A DNA stretch of 64,000 nt from Homoserinibacter gongjuensis (GTDB lineage: Bacteria; Actinomycetota; Actinomycetes; Actinomycetales; Microbacteriaceae): NCBI RefSeq assembly GCF_030161875.1, contig NZ_BSVA01000001.1, forward strand, positions 2,728,001-2,792,000, read 5' to 3'. Position numbers and translations under genes: made by a program. Under the pieces are notes generated by a model. The model saw only the letters and a program-made list of their open reading frames with translations, was not told the origin of the DNA and searched no databases. Below, in pieces: positions 1-14,812 of the stretch; position 1 is the stretch's first letter; each line of letters opens with the position of its first letter.

Positions 1-38
1 AGCACACCGACTGGCGCGAGGGTCTCGGACTCGCCTGA
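1..38 (+). CDS. possible 3' end of an upstream gene
   Basis: The reading frame starting at base 3 stays open from the window edge and ends at TGA 36-38, giving the C-terminal residues HTDWREGLGLA. It ends 8 bases before the convergent stop of the next gene, which fits a real gene end. Only 11 residues are visible, so no product can be named and the call rests on frame and position alone. Confidence 0.25.
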   Translation, partial: HTDWREGLGLA

Positions 39-46
39 CCCCTCGC

Positions 47-891
47 TCACGCGCTGAATTGCTGGGTGCCGATCACGCCGAGCAACTCGAGTCGCTGCGC
101 GCTCTCCGACCCGGGTTCGGCCGTGTAGATCGTGATGATGAGGCCCGTCTCGCTGACCTCGAGCACGTCGCAGTCGAGCTCGAGTTCGCCGACCATCGGG
201 TGATCGATCGTCTTGTGGCCCGAGCCGTAGCGGCCACTCGCTCCAGCCGCCCAGAGGCTCGCGAAACGGGGGCTCCCGGCACGCAGTTCGGCGATGAGGC
301 GGGCGACCGAGTCATCGGCGGGGAAGCGCTCGCTCGCCTCGCGAAGCCGGCCCACGAGCGCGTTCTCGTGCGCGGCGCGCTGCTCGTCGGTGTACCGCAC
401 AGGCGTTCCGGGCCCGAGGAAGTGCCGCCAGGCCGCGCTCCGGGCCGAATCGTCTCGGGCGAGCGGATCGCCGAACAGCGCTGAGAAGAGCGCGTTTGCG
501 CCGAGCAGTCGGTCGGCGGCGTCGATGACCCCGACCGGTGCGTCGAGCCGCTCCACCATGCGCGCCACCCCGGAAGGCAGGTACGAGGGCACGAGCGCCC
601 CGGCCGGCCGCGCGATCCCGGCCAGCAGCATCAGATGGTCTTCATCGCCGCTGTCGAGCCGGAGCGCGCGACTCAGCGCGCCGACGATCTGCGGGGAGGG
701 TGCCCACCCCGGCCTTGTTCGAGCCGCGCCAGGTAGTCCACCGAGATGCCGGCGAGCACGGCGAGCTCCTCGCGGCGAAGGCCCGGGGCGCGACGCGACC
801 GGCCTGTCGACAGCCCCACGGCATCCGGGCTGGTGCGATCACGTAAACGACGCAGCGCGCGCCCGAACTCGGTTTCCGCCACGTGCTTCAT
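47..891 (-). CDS. XRE-family transcriptional regulator with MmyB-like ligand domain (frameshifted)
   Basis: Probable DNA-binding repressor or activator of the divergent SDR gene. The first 70 residues carry the helix-turn-helix with the typical LRREELAVLAGISVDYLARLEQG segment split over two helices (residues about 37-60). The remaining 200 residues match the MmyB-type ligand-binding domain found behind this HTH in actinobacteria. The frame breaks inside GRGGHP at the G run 693-696 (plus strand); one extra G joins the two halves into about 281 residues, the usual family size. Start ATG at 889-891. Such regulators commonly sit next to and control a short-chain dehydrogenase, as here; the ligand is unknown. 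Confidence 0.85.
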
Positions 892-983
892 TATCCGCGC
901 GTCGCCGCGGTCGAACCTGGCCCTCTGCGTACCAGGATGTTCGCGGCCTGGGCGTCCGGACCCGATCGTTCGAGCATCGACTC

Positions 984-1691
984 ATGACAACAACCCTCAT
1001 CACCGGAGCGAACAAGGGTCTCGGCCGCGAGACCGCTCGAGCCCTCATCGCACAGGGGCATCGCGTCCTCGTCGGGGCGCGCGACGCGGAACGGGGCACG
1101 ACCGCCGCGCGCGAGCTCGGTGCCGAGTTCATTCAGCTCGATGTCACCTCCGACGACTCGGTCACAGCTGCGGCCGCCCGCGTCGCCGAGCTCGGCGGTC
1201 TCGATGTGCTCGTCAACAATGCGGGCGTCGAGGAACGACAGCCAGACGGTGGTTTCATCGCTCTCCCTGACCTCGATGCCGCGACGGCGGCGCACACCTT
1301 CGAGACCAACGTGCTCGGACTCATCCGCACCACGCGGGCCTTCCTGCCACTGCTCGAGCGCTCCGCCGCCGGGGTGATCGTCAACGTCGGAAGTGCACTC
1401 GGCTCGCTCGAGCTCGCGACCGAGGTCGGGTCCCCTGTGGCGCAGTACCCCGGGATCGCGTACCCGGCATCGAAGGCCGCCGTCACGATGATCACGGTGC
1501 GGCTCGCCGCAGCGTACCCGCAGCTGCGCATCAACGTCGTCGAGCCGGGATTCACGAGCACCGACCTCAACCACCACCAGGGCACTCAGACGGTCGAGGA
1601 GGGCGCCGAGATCATCGTGCGCATGGCCACGGTGGCCCCGGATGGTCCGACCGGCACGTACACCTCGCTGAACGGACCGTTGCCCTGGTGA
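984..1691 (+). CDS. short-chain dehydrogenase/reductase (SDR)
   Basis: Predicted NAD(P)-dependent oxidoreductase of 235 residues, the classical SDR size. The N-terminal cofactor motif [12 protein letters not shown] lies at residues 6-17, NNAG at about 80-83, a catalytic serine in VNVGSALG, and the YxxxK pair in YPASK. The ATG at 984 directly precedes the Rossmann fold; longer upstream extension of the frame is just GC-rich open sequence overlapping the regulator. It is transcribed away from the MmyB-type regulator with 92 bp between them. The substrate cannot be told from sequence. Confidence 0.9.
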   Translation: MTTTLITGANKGLGRETARALIAQGHRVLVGARDAERGTTAARELGAEFIQLDVTSDDSVTAAAARVAELGGLDVLVNNAGVEERQPDGGFIALPDLDAATAAHTFETNVLGLIRTTRAFLPLLERSAAGVIVNVGSALGSLELATEVGSPVAQYPGIAYPASKAAVTMITVRLAAAYPQLRINVVEPGFTSTDLNHHQGTQTVEEGAEIIVRMATVAPDGPTGTYTSLNGPLPW

Positions 1692-1721
1692 CGCCCCCGG
1701 CGGAATGTCGGAGGCCGCCCG

Positions 1722-1734
1722 TAGAATGGGTTCA

Positions 1735-1737
<3 letters not shown>
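1722..1737 (+). promoter_or_regulatory. leaderless promoter of uvrA
   Basis: A TAGAAT -10 hexamer at 1722-1727 is followed by seven bases and then the GTG at 1735. Transcription would begin on or next to the start codon, so uvrA is probably translated from a leaderless mRNA. This spacing decides the GTG over an upstream ATG at 1705-ish in the same frame. Confidence 0.6.
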
Positions 1738-4653
<2,916 letters not shown>

Positions 4654-4654
4654 G

Positions 4655-6572
4655 ATGGCAGCGCCGCGCGCCGACGTGCTGCCGTGGCGTCCGAAGGCGG
4701 GGAGATCCCCGCGGCACCCGGCGTCTACCGATTCTCGGATGCCACCGGGCGCATCTTGTACGTCGGCAAGGCAGTGAATCTGCGGCAGCGTCTCGCGAAC
4801 TACTTCCAACCGCTACGGAGCCTGCACGAGCGCACCCGGCATATGGTGCTGTCGGCATCAAAGGTCGAGTGGACGGTCGTGGGCAGCGACGTCGAGGCCC
4901 TGCAGCTGGAATACACCTGGATCAAGGAGTTCGCTCCGCCCTACAACGTCAAGTTCCGTGACGACAAGAGCTACCCCTACATGGCCGTGACGCTCGCCGA
5001 TGAGGCGCCGCGCGTCATGGTCACGCGCAACCACCGCATCCCGGGGGCGCGCTACTTCGGGCCGTATCCGAAGGTGTGGGCCGTGCGCGAGACGATCGAC
5101 CTGATGATCCGCGCGTTCCCGATCCGCACCTGCTCGGACTCGAGCTACAAGCGCGCCATGCAGACCGGGCGTCCCTGCTTCCCCGGCCAGATCGGGCGTT
5201 GCGGCGGCCCGTGCTCGCATCAGGTCACGATCGAGGAGCATCGTGAGATCGTCGACCAGTTCGTGGCGTTCATGGCGAGCCACGACCGCAGCGTGATCGG
5301 ACTGCTGCAGCGCGAGATGAAGGAAGCCGCAGAGGCGTTCGAGTACGAGCGCGCCGCGAAGATCCGCGATCGCATCCAGGCGCTCGAGAACGTGCTCGAG
5401 AAGAGTGCCGTCGTGCTGCCCGACGGAGTCGAGGTCGACGTGTTCGGCATCGAGTCCGACGAGCTGGCGGCGGCCGTGCAGCAGTTCGTCGTGCGGGGCG
5501 GTCGCGTGCGCGGTGTGCGCAGCTGGGTCGTCGACAAGGAGCTCGACATCAGCGCGGGCGAGCTCGTGGAGTCGGTGATCGAGACCGCCTACGAGACGGA
5601 GCCGCCGCCGCGCGAGATCATCGTGCCGGTGCTGCCCGACGACGCTCCCGCCCTCGAGCAGTGGCTCGCCGACCGGCGCGAACGCGGGGAGTGCGCCTGA
5701 AGACCGCGCAGCGCGGCGACAAGGCCGCGGTGCTGCAGACCGCGACCCTCAATGCGAAGCAGGCCCTCGCCCTCTACAAGACCCGGCGAACGGCCGACTA
5801 CGTCGCGCGCAGTCAGGCCCTCACCGAGTTGCAGGAGGCTCTCGGCCTGCCCGAGGCGCCGCTGCGGATGGAGTGCTACGACGTGTCGCACCTCGGCGGA
5901 ACCAACGTGGTGGCCTCGATGGTCGTCTTCGAAGACGGCCTGCCGAAGAAGAGCGACTACCGCAAGTTCGCGGTGCACGACACGGTCGACGACACCGAGT
6001 CGATGGCGCAGGTGCTGCGCCGCCGGCTCTCCCGTCTCGACGAAGACGATGCACCGGATGCCGACGACGGCACGCGCACGAAGCGTCGCTTCGCGTACCG
6101 CCCCGGCTTGCTCATCGTCGACGGCGGCCAGCCGCAGGTGCAGGCTGTCGCGGCGGTGCTCGACGAACTCGGCATCACCGACATCCCGCTCGTGGGGATC
6201 GCCAAGCGCCTCGAGGAGGTGTGGCTGCCGAACGACGACTTCCCGGTGATCCTGCCCCGCGGAAGCGAAGCGCTCTTCCTGCTCCAACGCATCCGCGACG
6301 AAGCGCACCGCTTCGCGATCACCTTCCAGCGCCAGAAGCGGCGCGCCGACATCGGCACCGTGCTCGCCGACATCCCGGGGCTCGGACCTGCGCGATCGAA
6401 GGAGCTGCTGCGCCATTTCGGCTCCGTCGCGCGGCTGCGGAGGGCGACCGTCGACGAGCTCGGCGAGGTGCGCGGTATCGGCCCTCAGCTCGCACAGACC
6501 ATCGTGGCTAGGCTGGGAGGTGCGCCCGCCGCGGAGTCCGGCCAGACGGCGGAGCAGAGAGACGAGGCATGA
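4655..6572 (+). CDS. uvrC: excinuclease ABC subunit C (two frameshifts)
   Basis: Dual-incision nuclease of nucleotide excision repair. The N-terminal GIY-YIG domain shows PGVYRFSD and ILYVGKA. A UVR segment lies around residues 210-245, the C-terminal nuclease carries DGGQPQVQA, and a helix-hairpin-helix pair ends the protein. Two G runs (4699-4702 and 5686-5689) are each one base short; repair gives about 639 residues. The first repair links the ATG at 4655 ([19 protein letters not shown]) to the body, matching the RPKxGEIP start typical of relatives. A GTG at 4684 would avoid the first break but loses that conserved start. The 3' end overlaps rapZ by 4 bp. Confidence 0.95.
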
Positions 6573-7442
6573 GCGACGGCATCGACGGGCGCGAGATGCT
6601 CATCGTCACGGGTATGTCCGGCGCGGGGCGCTCGACCGTCGCGAACGCGCTCGAAGACCTCGGCTGGTACGTCGTCGACAACCTGCCGCCGCAGATGCTG
6701 CGGCCGCTCGTCGATCTCGGCGCGCACACCGGTGAGGCGTTCCCGAAGATCGCCGCGGTGGTCGACGTGCGCGGAGGCAAACTGTTCGCGGATGCCCAGC
6801 AGCTCGTCGGGGAGTTGCGGGAGTCGAGCGACGCACGACTCGTGTTCCTCGACGCGACCGACGCCGTGCTCGTGCGCCGCTTCGAGCAGGTGCGGCGTCC
6901 ACATCCGCTGCAGGGCGACGGCACGCTGCTCGACGGCATCCTCGCCGAGCGCGCGCGCATGGCGGGCCTGCGCGAGCAGAGCGATCTGGTGATCGACACC
7001 TCTGACCTCAACATCCACCAGCTCGCGACGCGCGTCGGCGAGCTCTTCGGCGAGGAGTCGGCCCCTCGCTCAAGCTCACCGTGATGAGCTTCGGATTCAA
7101 GTACGGGCTGCCCCCGACGCCGACATGGTGGCCGATCTGCGCTTCCTGCCGAACCCCTACTGGGTGCCCGAGCTCTCGCCGCTGACCGGGCAGGACGAGG
7201 CGGTGCGCGAGTTCGTGCTGAGCCAGCCGGATGCGCCCGAATTCCTGGAGCACTACGTCGCGGCTCTGGCCGCGGTGGCCGACGGGTACCGGCGCGAGAA
7301 CAAGCGTCACGCTACGATCGCCATGGGATGCACGGGCGGAAAGCACCGTTCCGTCGCGATGGCCGAAGAGGTCGCGCGGCAGCTCCGTTCCCTCCCCGGG
7401 GTCTCCGTCACCGTGCGGCATCGCGACCTCGGGCGCGAGTGA
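6569..7442 (+). CDS. rapZ: RNase adapter / nucleotide-binding protein RapZ (two frameshifts)
   Basis: P-loop protein of the RapZ/YvcJ family; in E. coli it steers small-RNA decay and senses amino-sugar metabolites, while its role in actinobacteria is less defined. The Walker-type loop GMSGAGRST is at residues 15-23 and the C-terminal hallmark [11 protein letters not shown] is near residue 255. C runs at 7062-7065 and 7111-7115 are each one base short, splitting the gene into three frames; repair gives 291 residues. It sits between uvrC and whiA, a conserved actinobacterial order. Confidence 0.93.
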
Positions 7443-7484
7443 GCTCCCCTCACCGAGACAACGACGAAAGACGAGGATGATCGC

Positions 7485-8458
7485 GTGGCACTGACGGCGG
7501 ACGTCAAGGAAGAGCTCGTCGCCGTCGACGTGAGCAAGACGAGCGTGCGGGCTGCTGAGCTCGCGGCGCTCCTCCGGTTCTCGGGCGGCCTGCACATCAT
7601 CTCGGGACGCATCGCCGTCGAATCGGAGCTCGATTCGCAGAAGGTCGCCCAGCGCGTGCGTCGCGACCTCGCCGAGCTGTACGGCGTGCGCTCCGAGGGC
7701 AAGGTCATCGGGGAGCGCCCGGCAAGGGCGCGAGCTACGTCGTGCGTGTCGTCGACGGGGGCGAGACCCTCGCCCGCCAGACCGGGCTGCTCGACGCGCG
7801 CCGCCGCCCCATCCGCGGCCTGCCGAACCGGCTCACGACCGGTTCACGCGACGATCTCGCGGCGATCTGGCGCGGGGCCTTCCTCGCGCGGGGCACGCTC
7901 ACCGATCCGGGTCGCTCGGCCGCGCTCGAGGTCGTGTGCCCCGGCAACGAGGCCGCCATGGCGCTCGTCGGCGCCGCGGGGCGACTGCGCATCCCCGCGA
8001 AGGCCCGCGAGGTGCGCGGCGTGCATCGGGTCGTCATCCGCGAAGGCGAGGCCATCGCCGCGATGCTGCGGCTCATGGGCGCAGCGGATGCCGTCGCCGC
8101 CTGGGAGGAGCTGCGTCAGCGCCGCGAGGTGCGCGCCACCGCGAACCGGCTCGTGAACTTCGACGACGCGAACCTGCGCCGCTCCGCTCAGGCCGCCGTC
8201 GCGGCGTGCGCGCGCGTCGAGCGCGCCCTCGAGATCCTCGGCGACGAGGTGCCCGACCACCTGCGGTACGCGGGCGAGCTGCGCCTCGGGCACCGCGACG
8301 CGAGCCTCGACGAGCTCGGCCACTACGCCGACCCGCCCATGACCAAAGACGCGGTCGCCGGCCGCATCCGCCGCCTCCTCGCGATGGCCGACAAGCGCGC
8401 GAGCGACCTCGGCATCCCGGGCACCGACGCCAACCTGCCGCCGGAGTTCGACGAATAG
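7485..8458 (+). CDS. whiA: DNA-binding protein WhiA (frameshifted)
   Basis: Sporulation-type regulator conserved in Gram-positive bacteria, including non-sporulating actinobacteria. It has an N-terminal LAGLIDADG-derived fold and a C-terminal helix-turn-helix ([19 protein letters not shown] near the end). Start GTG at 7485 behind a GAGGA site. The G run 7710-7713 is one base short; one added G gives [12 protein letters not shown] and a 324-residue protein, the normal length. It lies 42 bp after rapZ and 24 bp before sodA. Confidence 0.94.
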
Positions 8459-8482
8459 ACCCCAGAAGGAAGAAGGAGAATC

Positions 8483-9109
8483 ATGGCCGTCTACAGCCTC
8501 CCCGACCTGCCGTACGACTACGCGGCACTCGAGCCGAGCATCAGCGCCCGGATCATGGAGCTGCACCACGACAAGCACCATGCGGCCTACGTCGCCGGCG
8601 CGAACACCGCCCTCGAGAAGCTCGAGGAGGCGCGTGAGTCCGGAGACTTCACGAACGTGCCGAAGCTGGAGAAGGACCTCGCGTTCCACCTCGGCGGACA
8701 CGTGAACCACTCGATCTTCTGGAAGAACCTCTCGCCGGACGGCGGCGACAAGCCCGTCGGCGAACTCGCCGCCGCGATCGACGAGTTCTTCGGGTCGTTC
8801 GACAAGTTCGTGGGCCACTTCAGCGCCGCCGCGAACAGCCTGCAGGGCTCCGGCTGGGCCGTGCTGGCCTGGGACCCGGTGGGCGCGCGCCTGCTCGTGC
8901 ACCAGCTCTACGACCAGCAGAACAACACGCCGCTGGGCATCACGCCCATCCTGCAGCTCGACATGTGGGAGCACGCCTTCTACCTCGACTACGTCAATGT
9001 GAAGGCGGATTACGTGAAGGCGTTCTGGAACATCGCCAACTGGGCGGATGCGGGTGCTCGCTTCGAGGCTGCACGCTCGGGTGGCGCAGGGCTGCTGCTA
9101 CTGTCTTAG
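8483..9109 (+). CDS. sodA: superoxide dismutase (Fe/Mn)
   Basis: Dismutates superoxide in the cytoplasm using Mn or Fe. Intact, 208 residues. Metal ligands are visible as His in LHHDKHHA, His in GHVNHSIFW, and the D and H of [11 protein letters not shown]. Start ATG at 8483 follows a strong AGAAGGAGAA site. Mn versus Fe cannot be settled by eye. A hairpin directly after the gene suggests it ends its transcript. Confidence 0.96.
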   Translation: MAVYSLPDLPYDYAALEPSISARIMELHHDKHHAAYVAGANTALEKLEEARESGDFTNVPKLEKDLAFHLGGHVNHSIFWKNLSPDGGDKPVGELAAAIDEFFGSFDKFVGHFSAAANSLQGSGWAVLAWDPVGARLLVHQLYDQQNNTPLGITPILQLDMWEHAFYLDYVNVKADYVKAFWNIANWADAGARFEAARSGGAGLLLLS

Positions 9110-10213
<1,104 letters not shown>

Positions 10214-10216
10214 GCG

Positions 10217-11434
10217 ATGGCCCTCCGGACGATCGAGAGCCTGGACGGGCTCTCGGGCAAGGTCGTGCTCCTGCGGTGCGATCTCAACGTGCCCCTCAAG
10301 GACGGCACCATCACGGATGACGGGCGCGTGCGCGCATCCGTCCCGACCATCCGCCTTCTCCTCGAGAAGGGCGCGAAGGTCGTCGTGATGAGCCACCTCG
10401 GTCGGCCGGAGGGCGCTCCCGACCCGAAGTTCTCGCTCGCGCCCGTCGCCGTGCGGCTCGGCGAGCTGCTCGGCGTCGATGTGGCATTCTCGCCGGACAC
10501 CGTGGGGGAGTCGGCGGCCGGTGTCATCGAGTCGGCCCCGACCCCCGGGGTCGTGCTGCTCGAGAATCTGCGCTTCAACGCGGGGGAGGCATCGAAGGAT
10601 GCCGCTGAGCGTGAGGCGTTCGCCGCACAGCTCGCGGCCCTCGGCGATGTCGTCGTCTCGGACGGCTTCGGTGTGGTGCACCGCAAGCAGGCGAGCGTCT
10701 ACGAGCTCGTGCAGGCGCGTCCCAGCGCGGCCGGGCTGCTCATCGAGACCGAGCTCGACGTGCTCGACAAGCTCACAGAGAACCCCGAGCGGCCCTACAC
10801 GGTGGTGCTCGGCGGGTCGAAGGTCTCCGACAAGCTCGGCGTCATCGGGCACCTGTTGCCGCGCGTCGACGCCCTGCTGATCGGCGGCGGCATGCTCTTC
10901 ACCTTCCTCGCGGCCCAGGGCCACCGGGTCGCCTCGAGTCTGCTCGAGGCCGACCAGCTCGAGACGGTGCGCGGTTACCTCGCCGAGGCCGCTGAACGCG
11001 GTGTCGAGATCGTGCTGCCCACGGATGTCGTGGTCGCCTCCGGGTTCTCCGCCGACGCCGATCACGTGATCGCGGCGGCGTACGCCATCGAGGACACGCC
11101 GTTCGGCGCGTCCGGAATCGGCCTCGACATCGGACCCGACACGGCATCCGCTTTCGCCGAGCGCGTTCGCGGCTCCAAGACGGTGTTCTGGAACGGCCCG
11201 ATGGGCGTGTTCGAGTTCCCGGCCTTCGCCGCGGGCACCCGCGCGGTGGCCGAAGCGCTCACCCAGGTCGACGGCCTGGGCGTCGTGGGCGGCGGCGACT
11301 CCGCTGCCGCCATCCGTCAGCTCGGCTTCTCGGACGAGCAGTTCGGTCATGTCTCCACCGGTGGCGGCGCAAGCCTCGAGTTCCTCGAGGGCAAGCGTCT
11401 CCCCGGTCTCGAAGTACTCGGATGGGAAAGCTGA
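10217..11434 (+). CDS. pgk: phosphoglycerate kinase
   Basis: Transfers phosphate from 1,3-bisphosphoglycerate to ADP in glycolysis. Intact, 405 residues. Signature RCDLNVPL near the N-terminus, SHLGRPEG at about residue 60, and the C-terminal GGGDSAAA nucleotide-binding loop. Its stop overlaps the tpiA ATG, which implies translational coupling. Confidence 0.97.
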   Translation: MALRTIESLDGLSGKVVLLRCDLNVPLKDGTITDDGRVRASVPTIRLLLEKGAKVVVMSHLGRPEGAPDPKFSLAPVAVRLGELLGVDVAFSPDTVGESAAGVIESAPTPGVVLLENLRFNAGEASKDAAEREAFAAQLAALGDVVVSDGFGVVHRKQASVYELVQARPSAAGLLIETELDVLDKLTENPERPYTVVLGGSKVSDKLGVIGHLLPRVDALLIGGGMLFTFLAAQGHRVASSLLEADQLETVRGYLAEAAERGVEIVLPTDVVVASGFSADADHVIAAAYAIEDTPFGASGIGLDIGPDTASAFAERVRGSKTVFWNGPMGVFEFPAFAAGTRAVAEALTQVDGLGVVGGGDSAAAIRQLGFSDEQFGHVSTGGGASLEFLEGKRLPGLEVLGWES

Positions 11435-12228
11435 TGGCCAAGGCCGCCCGCACGCCGTTCATCGCCGGCAACTGGAAGATGAACCTCGACCACCTGCAGG
11501 CGATCGCCTTCGTGCAGAAGCTCGCGTGGACCCTGCAGGACAAGAACCACGACTTCTCCGACGTCGAGGTCGCGGTGTTCCCGCCGTTCACCGATCTGCG
11601 TTCGGTGCAGACGCTCATCGCGGGTGACAAGCTCGAGCTGAAGTTCGGCGCGCAGGATCTGTCGCAGCACGACTCGGGCGCCTACACCGGTGAGATCTCC
11701 GGAGCGTTCCTCGCGGCACTCGACGCGAGCTATGTGATCATCGGGCACTCCGAGCGTCGCCAGTACCACGGGGAGACCGACGAGGTCGTCGCGACGAAGG
11801 TCGCCGCCGCGCATCGCCACGGCATCGTGCCGGTGATCTGCGTCGGAGAGACCGCTGAAGATCTGGAGGAGCACGGCCCGAGTGCCGTGCCCGTCGCGCA
11901 GCTGCGCACCGCGCTCGAAGGGGTCGTCGCCGGCAAGGAGATCGTCGTGGCCTACGAGCCCGTGTGGGCGATCGGCTCGGGCCAGGCCGCCACGAGCGCG
12001 CAGGCGCAGCAGGTGTGCGAGGCGCTGCGAGCGGTGCTGACGGAGGTGCTCGGCGACGAGGTCGCCGCGGGCACCCGCATCCTGTACGGCGGTTCTGTCA
12101 AGGCGTCGAACATCGCGGGCTTCCTCAAGGAGCCCGACATCGACGGCGCTCTGGTGGGCGGTGCGAGCCTCCAGATCGAGGAGTTCGCGAGCATTGCGCG
12201 CTTCAAGAGCCACGTCGGCACGCTCTGA
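11434..12228 (+). CDS. tpiA: triosephosphate isomerase
   Basis: Interconverts dihydroxyacetone phosphate and glyceraldehyde-3-phosphate. Intact, 264 residues. Catalytic lysine in GNWKMN, histidine in IIGHSERR, and glutamate in AYEPVWAIGSG. Start taken at ATG 11434, which overlaps the pgk TGA and has GGGAAAG upstream; an in-frame ATG at 11422 is also possible. Ends the gap-pgk-tpiA operon, although secG follows closely behind its own promoter. Confidence 0.97.
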   Translation: MAKAARTPFIAGNWKMNLDHLQAIAFVQKLAWTLQDKNHDFSDVEVAVFPPFTDLRSVQTLIAGDKLELKFGAQDLSQHDSGAYTGEISGAFLAALDASYVIIGHSERRQYHGETDEVVATKVAAAHRHGIVPVICVGETAEDLEEHGPSAVPVAQLRTALEGVVAGKEIVVAYEPVWAIGSGQAATSAQAQQVCEALRAVLTEVLGDEVAAGTRILYGGSVKASNIAGFLKEPDIDGALVGGASLQIEEFASIARFKSHVGTL

Positions 12229-12242
12229 GCGTCTGCCTCGCC

Positions 12243-12269
12243 TATACTGAACCACGGCCCTGTGGGCCG
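12243..12269 (+). promoter_or_regulatory. secG promoter with 5'-terminal hairpin
   Basis: A TATACT -10 box lies at 12243-12248. The expected transcript start (about 12255) coincides with the first base of a perfect hairpin, CGGCCC-TGT-GGGCCG (12255-12269). A GAAAG ribosome site precedes the secG ATG at 12308. Confidence 0.55.
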
Positions 12270-12307
12270 ACCCGAAGCCCGAACACAGTCAGGAAAGCAC
12301 AAAGTCC

Positions 12308-12571
12308 ATGGATGTTCTCTGGTCGATCGTGCAGGTCGCGTTCCAGGTCCTGCTCGGAATCACCAGCCTCCTGCTGACGCTGCTCATCCTGCTGCACAAG
12401 GGTCGCGGAGGCGGCCTGTCGGACATGTTCGGTGGCGGCACGACGAGCAACCTCGGCGCCTCGGGCGTCGCGGAGCGCAACCTCAACCGCATCACGGTCG
12501 GGCTCGGCATCGCGTGGTTCTTCTCCATCGTGGTGCTGGGGCTTCTCACCAAGTTCGGCGTCGGCGGCTAG
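12308..12571 (+). CDS. secG: preprotein translocase subunit SecG
   Basis: Small membrane subunit of the SecYEG protein-export channel. Intact, 87 residues, with two membrane helices (about 3-25 and 58-80) separated by the conserved LLHKGRGGGLSDMFGG loop. The tpiA-secG-rbpA order is common in actinobacteria, and its own promoter is visible upstream. Confidence 0.95.
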   Translation: MDVLWSIVQVAFQVLLGITSLLLTLLILLHKGRGGGLSDMFGGGTTSNLGASGVAERNLNRITVGLGIAWFFSIVVLGLLTKFGVGG

Positions 12572-12604
12572 CCGACTCAGCCACCACCACACGAGGAGAG
12601 AGCT

Positions 12605-12970
12605 ATGGCATCTGGCGGCAGCGCCATCCGCGGATCCCGCGTCGGATCCGGCCCCATGGGGGAGCAGGATCGCGGGTATCACGCGGATCGCATCGCGATC
12701 TCGTACTGGGATGCGCTCGGCAACGAGACCGTGCGCTACTTCGCGGCCAACCTCCCCGAGGAGGAGATCCCCGAGGTCATCGACAGCCCCTCGACGGGCC
12801 TGCCGGCCGGGCGCGACAAGGACAACCCGCCGCAGCTGCAGCGCACCGAGCCGTACAAGACGCACCTCGCGTATGTGAAGGAGCGCCGTACGGAGCAGGA
12901 GGCCGAGCAGATCCTCGACGACGCGCTCCAGCAGCTGCGCGAGCGGCGCGGAACCGCTCAGCCCGCCTGA
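12605..12970 (+). CDS. rbpA: RNA polymerase-binding protein RbpA
   Basis: Actinobacteria-specific transcription factor that binds the principal sigma factor and stabilises open complexes. Intact, 121 residues. It starts with the typical GGSAIRGSRVGSGPMGE, and the sigma-interacting C-terminal part contains RRTEQEAEQILDDALQQLR. Start ATG at 12605 after GAGGAGAG. Supports the actinobacterial assignment. Confidence 0.95.
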   Translation: MASGGSAIRGSRVGSGPMGEQDRGYHADRIAISYWDALGNETVRYFAANLPEEEIPEVIDSPSTGLPAGRDKDNPPQLQRTEPYKTHLAYVKERRTEQEAEQILDDALQQLRERRGTAQPA

Positions 12971-13000
12971 GCCGTCCGGAAGTGCCGACGTCGTCGGGCG

Positions 13001-13805
13001 CTACAGCTCCGGCAGTTCGTGTGCGGCCGTCCAGAAGCGCTCGCGCGTGAGCAGTCCCTCCGGCACCTCCGCGGCCGCGTCGCGGTCGATGAAGAACACC
13101 GTGCGCTGACGCCCCCGCACGCCCGCGACCGGGACATCCGCCGGGGCGGCATCGGCGAGAGCGAGCCCGAGAGCGCCAGCTTTGTCGGCGCCCGCGAGCA
13201 CGAGCCAGACCCGCTCGGATGAGTTGATCACCGGAAGCGTGAGCGTCAGGCGCTCCGGCGGTGGCTTGGGGAGTTGGTCTCCGCGAGCACGACGTGGTCG
13301 CGGTCCCGCACCGCCTCGTGATCGGGGAACAGCGAGGCGACGTGCCCATCGGGCCCGACGCCGAGGAAGGTGAGATCGAACTCCGGATACGCGGCGCCCT
13401 CGGGTGCCGCGGCCGCGAGTTCGGCGGCGTAGGCATCGGCCGCATCCGCGATCGACGGGTGCTCCCCGACGGCAGGGAAGGCCTTGATCCGCTCGGCGGG
13501 AAGGCCGAGGAGTCGAGCAACGCGCGGCGCGACTGGGTCTCGTTGCGCTCCGGATCACCGCTCGGCAGGTACCGCTCGTCGCCCCACCAGAAGGTGACGC
13601 GCGACCAGTCGACCTTGTCGCGGCTCTTGTCTCCGCCGACCGCGGCGAGCACGGCCTCACCCATCGAACCGCCCGTGAGCACGACATGCGCCTCGGGCTT
13701 CTCGGCGAGGGTCTCCCGCATCCGCTTGATGAATCGGGCAGCGACGGCGGAGGCGAGGCTCGCCTTGTCGTCGTAGACCCGGACGCGTCGCTCGCTCACG
13801 GTCAC
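13001..13805 (-). CDS. pgl: 6-phosphogluconolactonase (two frameshifts)
   Basis: Hydrolyses 6-phosphogluconolactone in the oxidative pentose phosphate pathway. The N-terminal part shows VVLTGGSMGEAV and FWWGDERYLP; after repair the catalytic GVGPDGHVASLFP segment appears mid-protein. Runs at 13268-13271 and 13509-13510 (plus strand) are each one G short, splitting the gene over three frames; the repaired protein has 268 residues. Its start overlaps the opcA stop by 4 bp, and it is last in the operon. Confidence 0.92.
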
Positions 13806-14760
13806 TTCCCTTCGGTCCCGGCTCCCTCGGCGGATGCCGTCAGGAGCGCGAGGCCCTTCTGAGCGACCTCGCCGAAGAGGTCGTCGGGGTCGAGCCTACG
13901 CAATTCCTCGGCGAGGCAGTCGCGCAGACTGCGGCGCGGCAGCGAGATGTCGTGGGTGGGCTGGTTGGGCTGTTCGAGCGTCGCGATGCTCGGCTGCGAG
14001 CGTTCCAGGCGGATCTCACCCGAGCGACGCTGCATCGTCACGCCGTGGATGCCGCCGGTGCCGGTCGAGGGGGACACCTCGAGGTGCACGGACGCGTCGA
14101 GCTGCAGACGCAACCAGGCGGCGAGCAACTCGGTCGAGGGGAGTCGGCCGCACCGCTCACCGAGATGCTCTCCACGGGCTCGTACGGCGGCTGGTCGAGC
14201 ACGGCGGCGAGCTGGGCCCGCCACAGGGTGAGGCGCGTCCAGGCGAAGTCGGTGTCCCCGGGCGCGTAGTTGCGTCCGAGCGCCGTGAGCGCCTCCACCG
14301 GGTCGGGATGTTCCGCGGCGTCGGTGATGCGGCGCTGCGCGATCTTGCCGAGGGGCGAGGCGCTCGGCACCTCGGGGGCCTCACCCGGCCACCACACGAC
14401 GACGGGCGCATCGGGCAGCAGGAGGCTCGTCACGAGCCCCTCCTCATCCGACGCGGCGTCCCCGTGCGCACGCAACACGATCACCTCGCTCGCGCCCGCA
14501 TCCCCGCCGACCCGGATCTGCCCGTCGATGCGGGCGGCCTCGTCGCTGCGGTCGGCGCGACGCGAGAGCACGATGACGCGCATCGGGTGCTCACGCGAGG
14601 CATCGTTGGCGGCCTCGATGGCTTCCTCCTCGTTGCCGAGGGTCGTCGCGATCACAAGGGTCAGCACGCGACCGAGGGCGACGGCGCCGCCCTCTTCACG
14701 GATCTTGACGAGAGCTTTCGAGATCGCGCTCGTGGTGGTGTCGGGAAGGTCGACGATCAT
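13802..14760 (-). CDS. opcA: glucose-6-phosphate dehydrogenase assembly protein OpcA (frameshifted)
   Basis: Accessory protein needed for full glucose-6-phosphate dehydrogenase activity in actinobacteria and cyanobacteria. N-terminus MIVDLPDTTTSAISKALVKI is typical. The G run 14138-14141 (plus strand) is one base short; repair joins SGAADSP to STELLAAWLRLQL and gives about 319 residues. Lies between zwf (52 bp gap) and pgl (4 bp overlap), which matches its function. Confidence 0.92.
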
Positions 14761-14812
14761 GATTCTCTCCGGATATGCCGTGTCGGGATGCGACTGCCCG
14801 AGGGCCGTGACA

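Noticed and set aside
4684..4686. GTG 4684 as the uvrC start
   Set aside because: It gives an open frame but loses the conserved RPKxGEIP start that appears from ATG 4655 once one G is restored; the ATG is also coupled to the uvrA stop.
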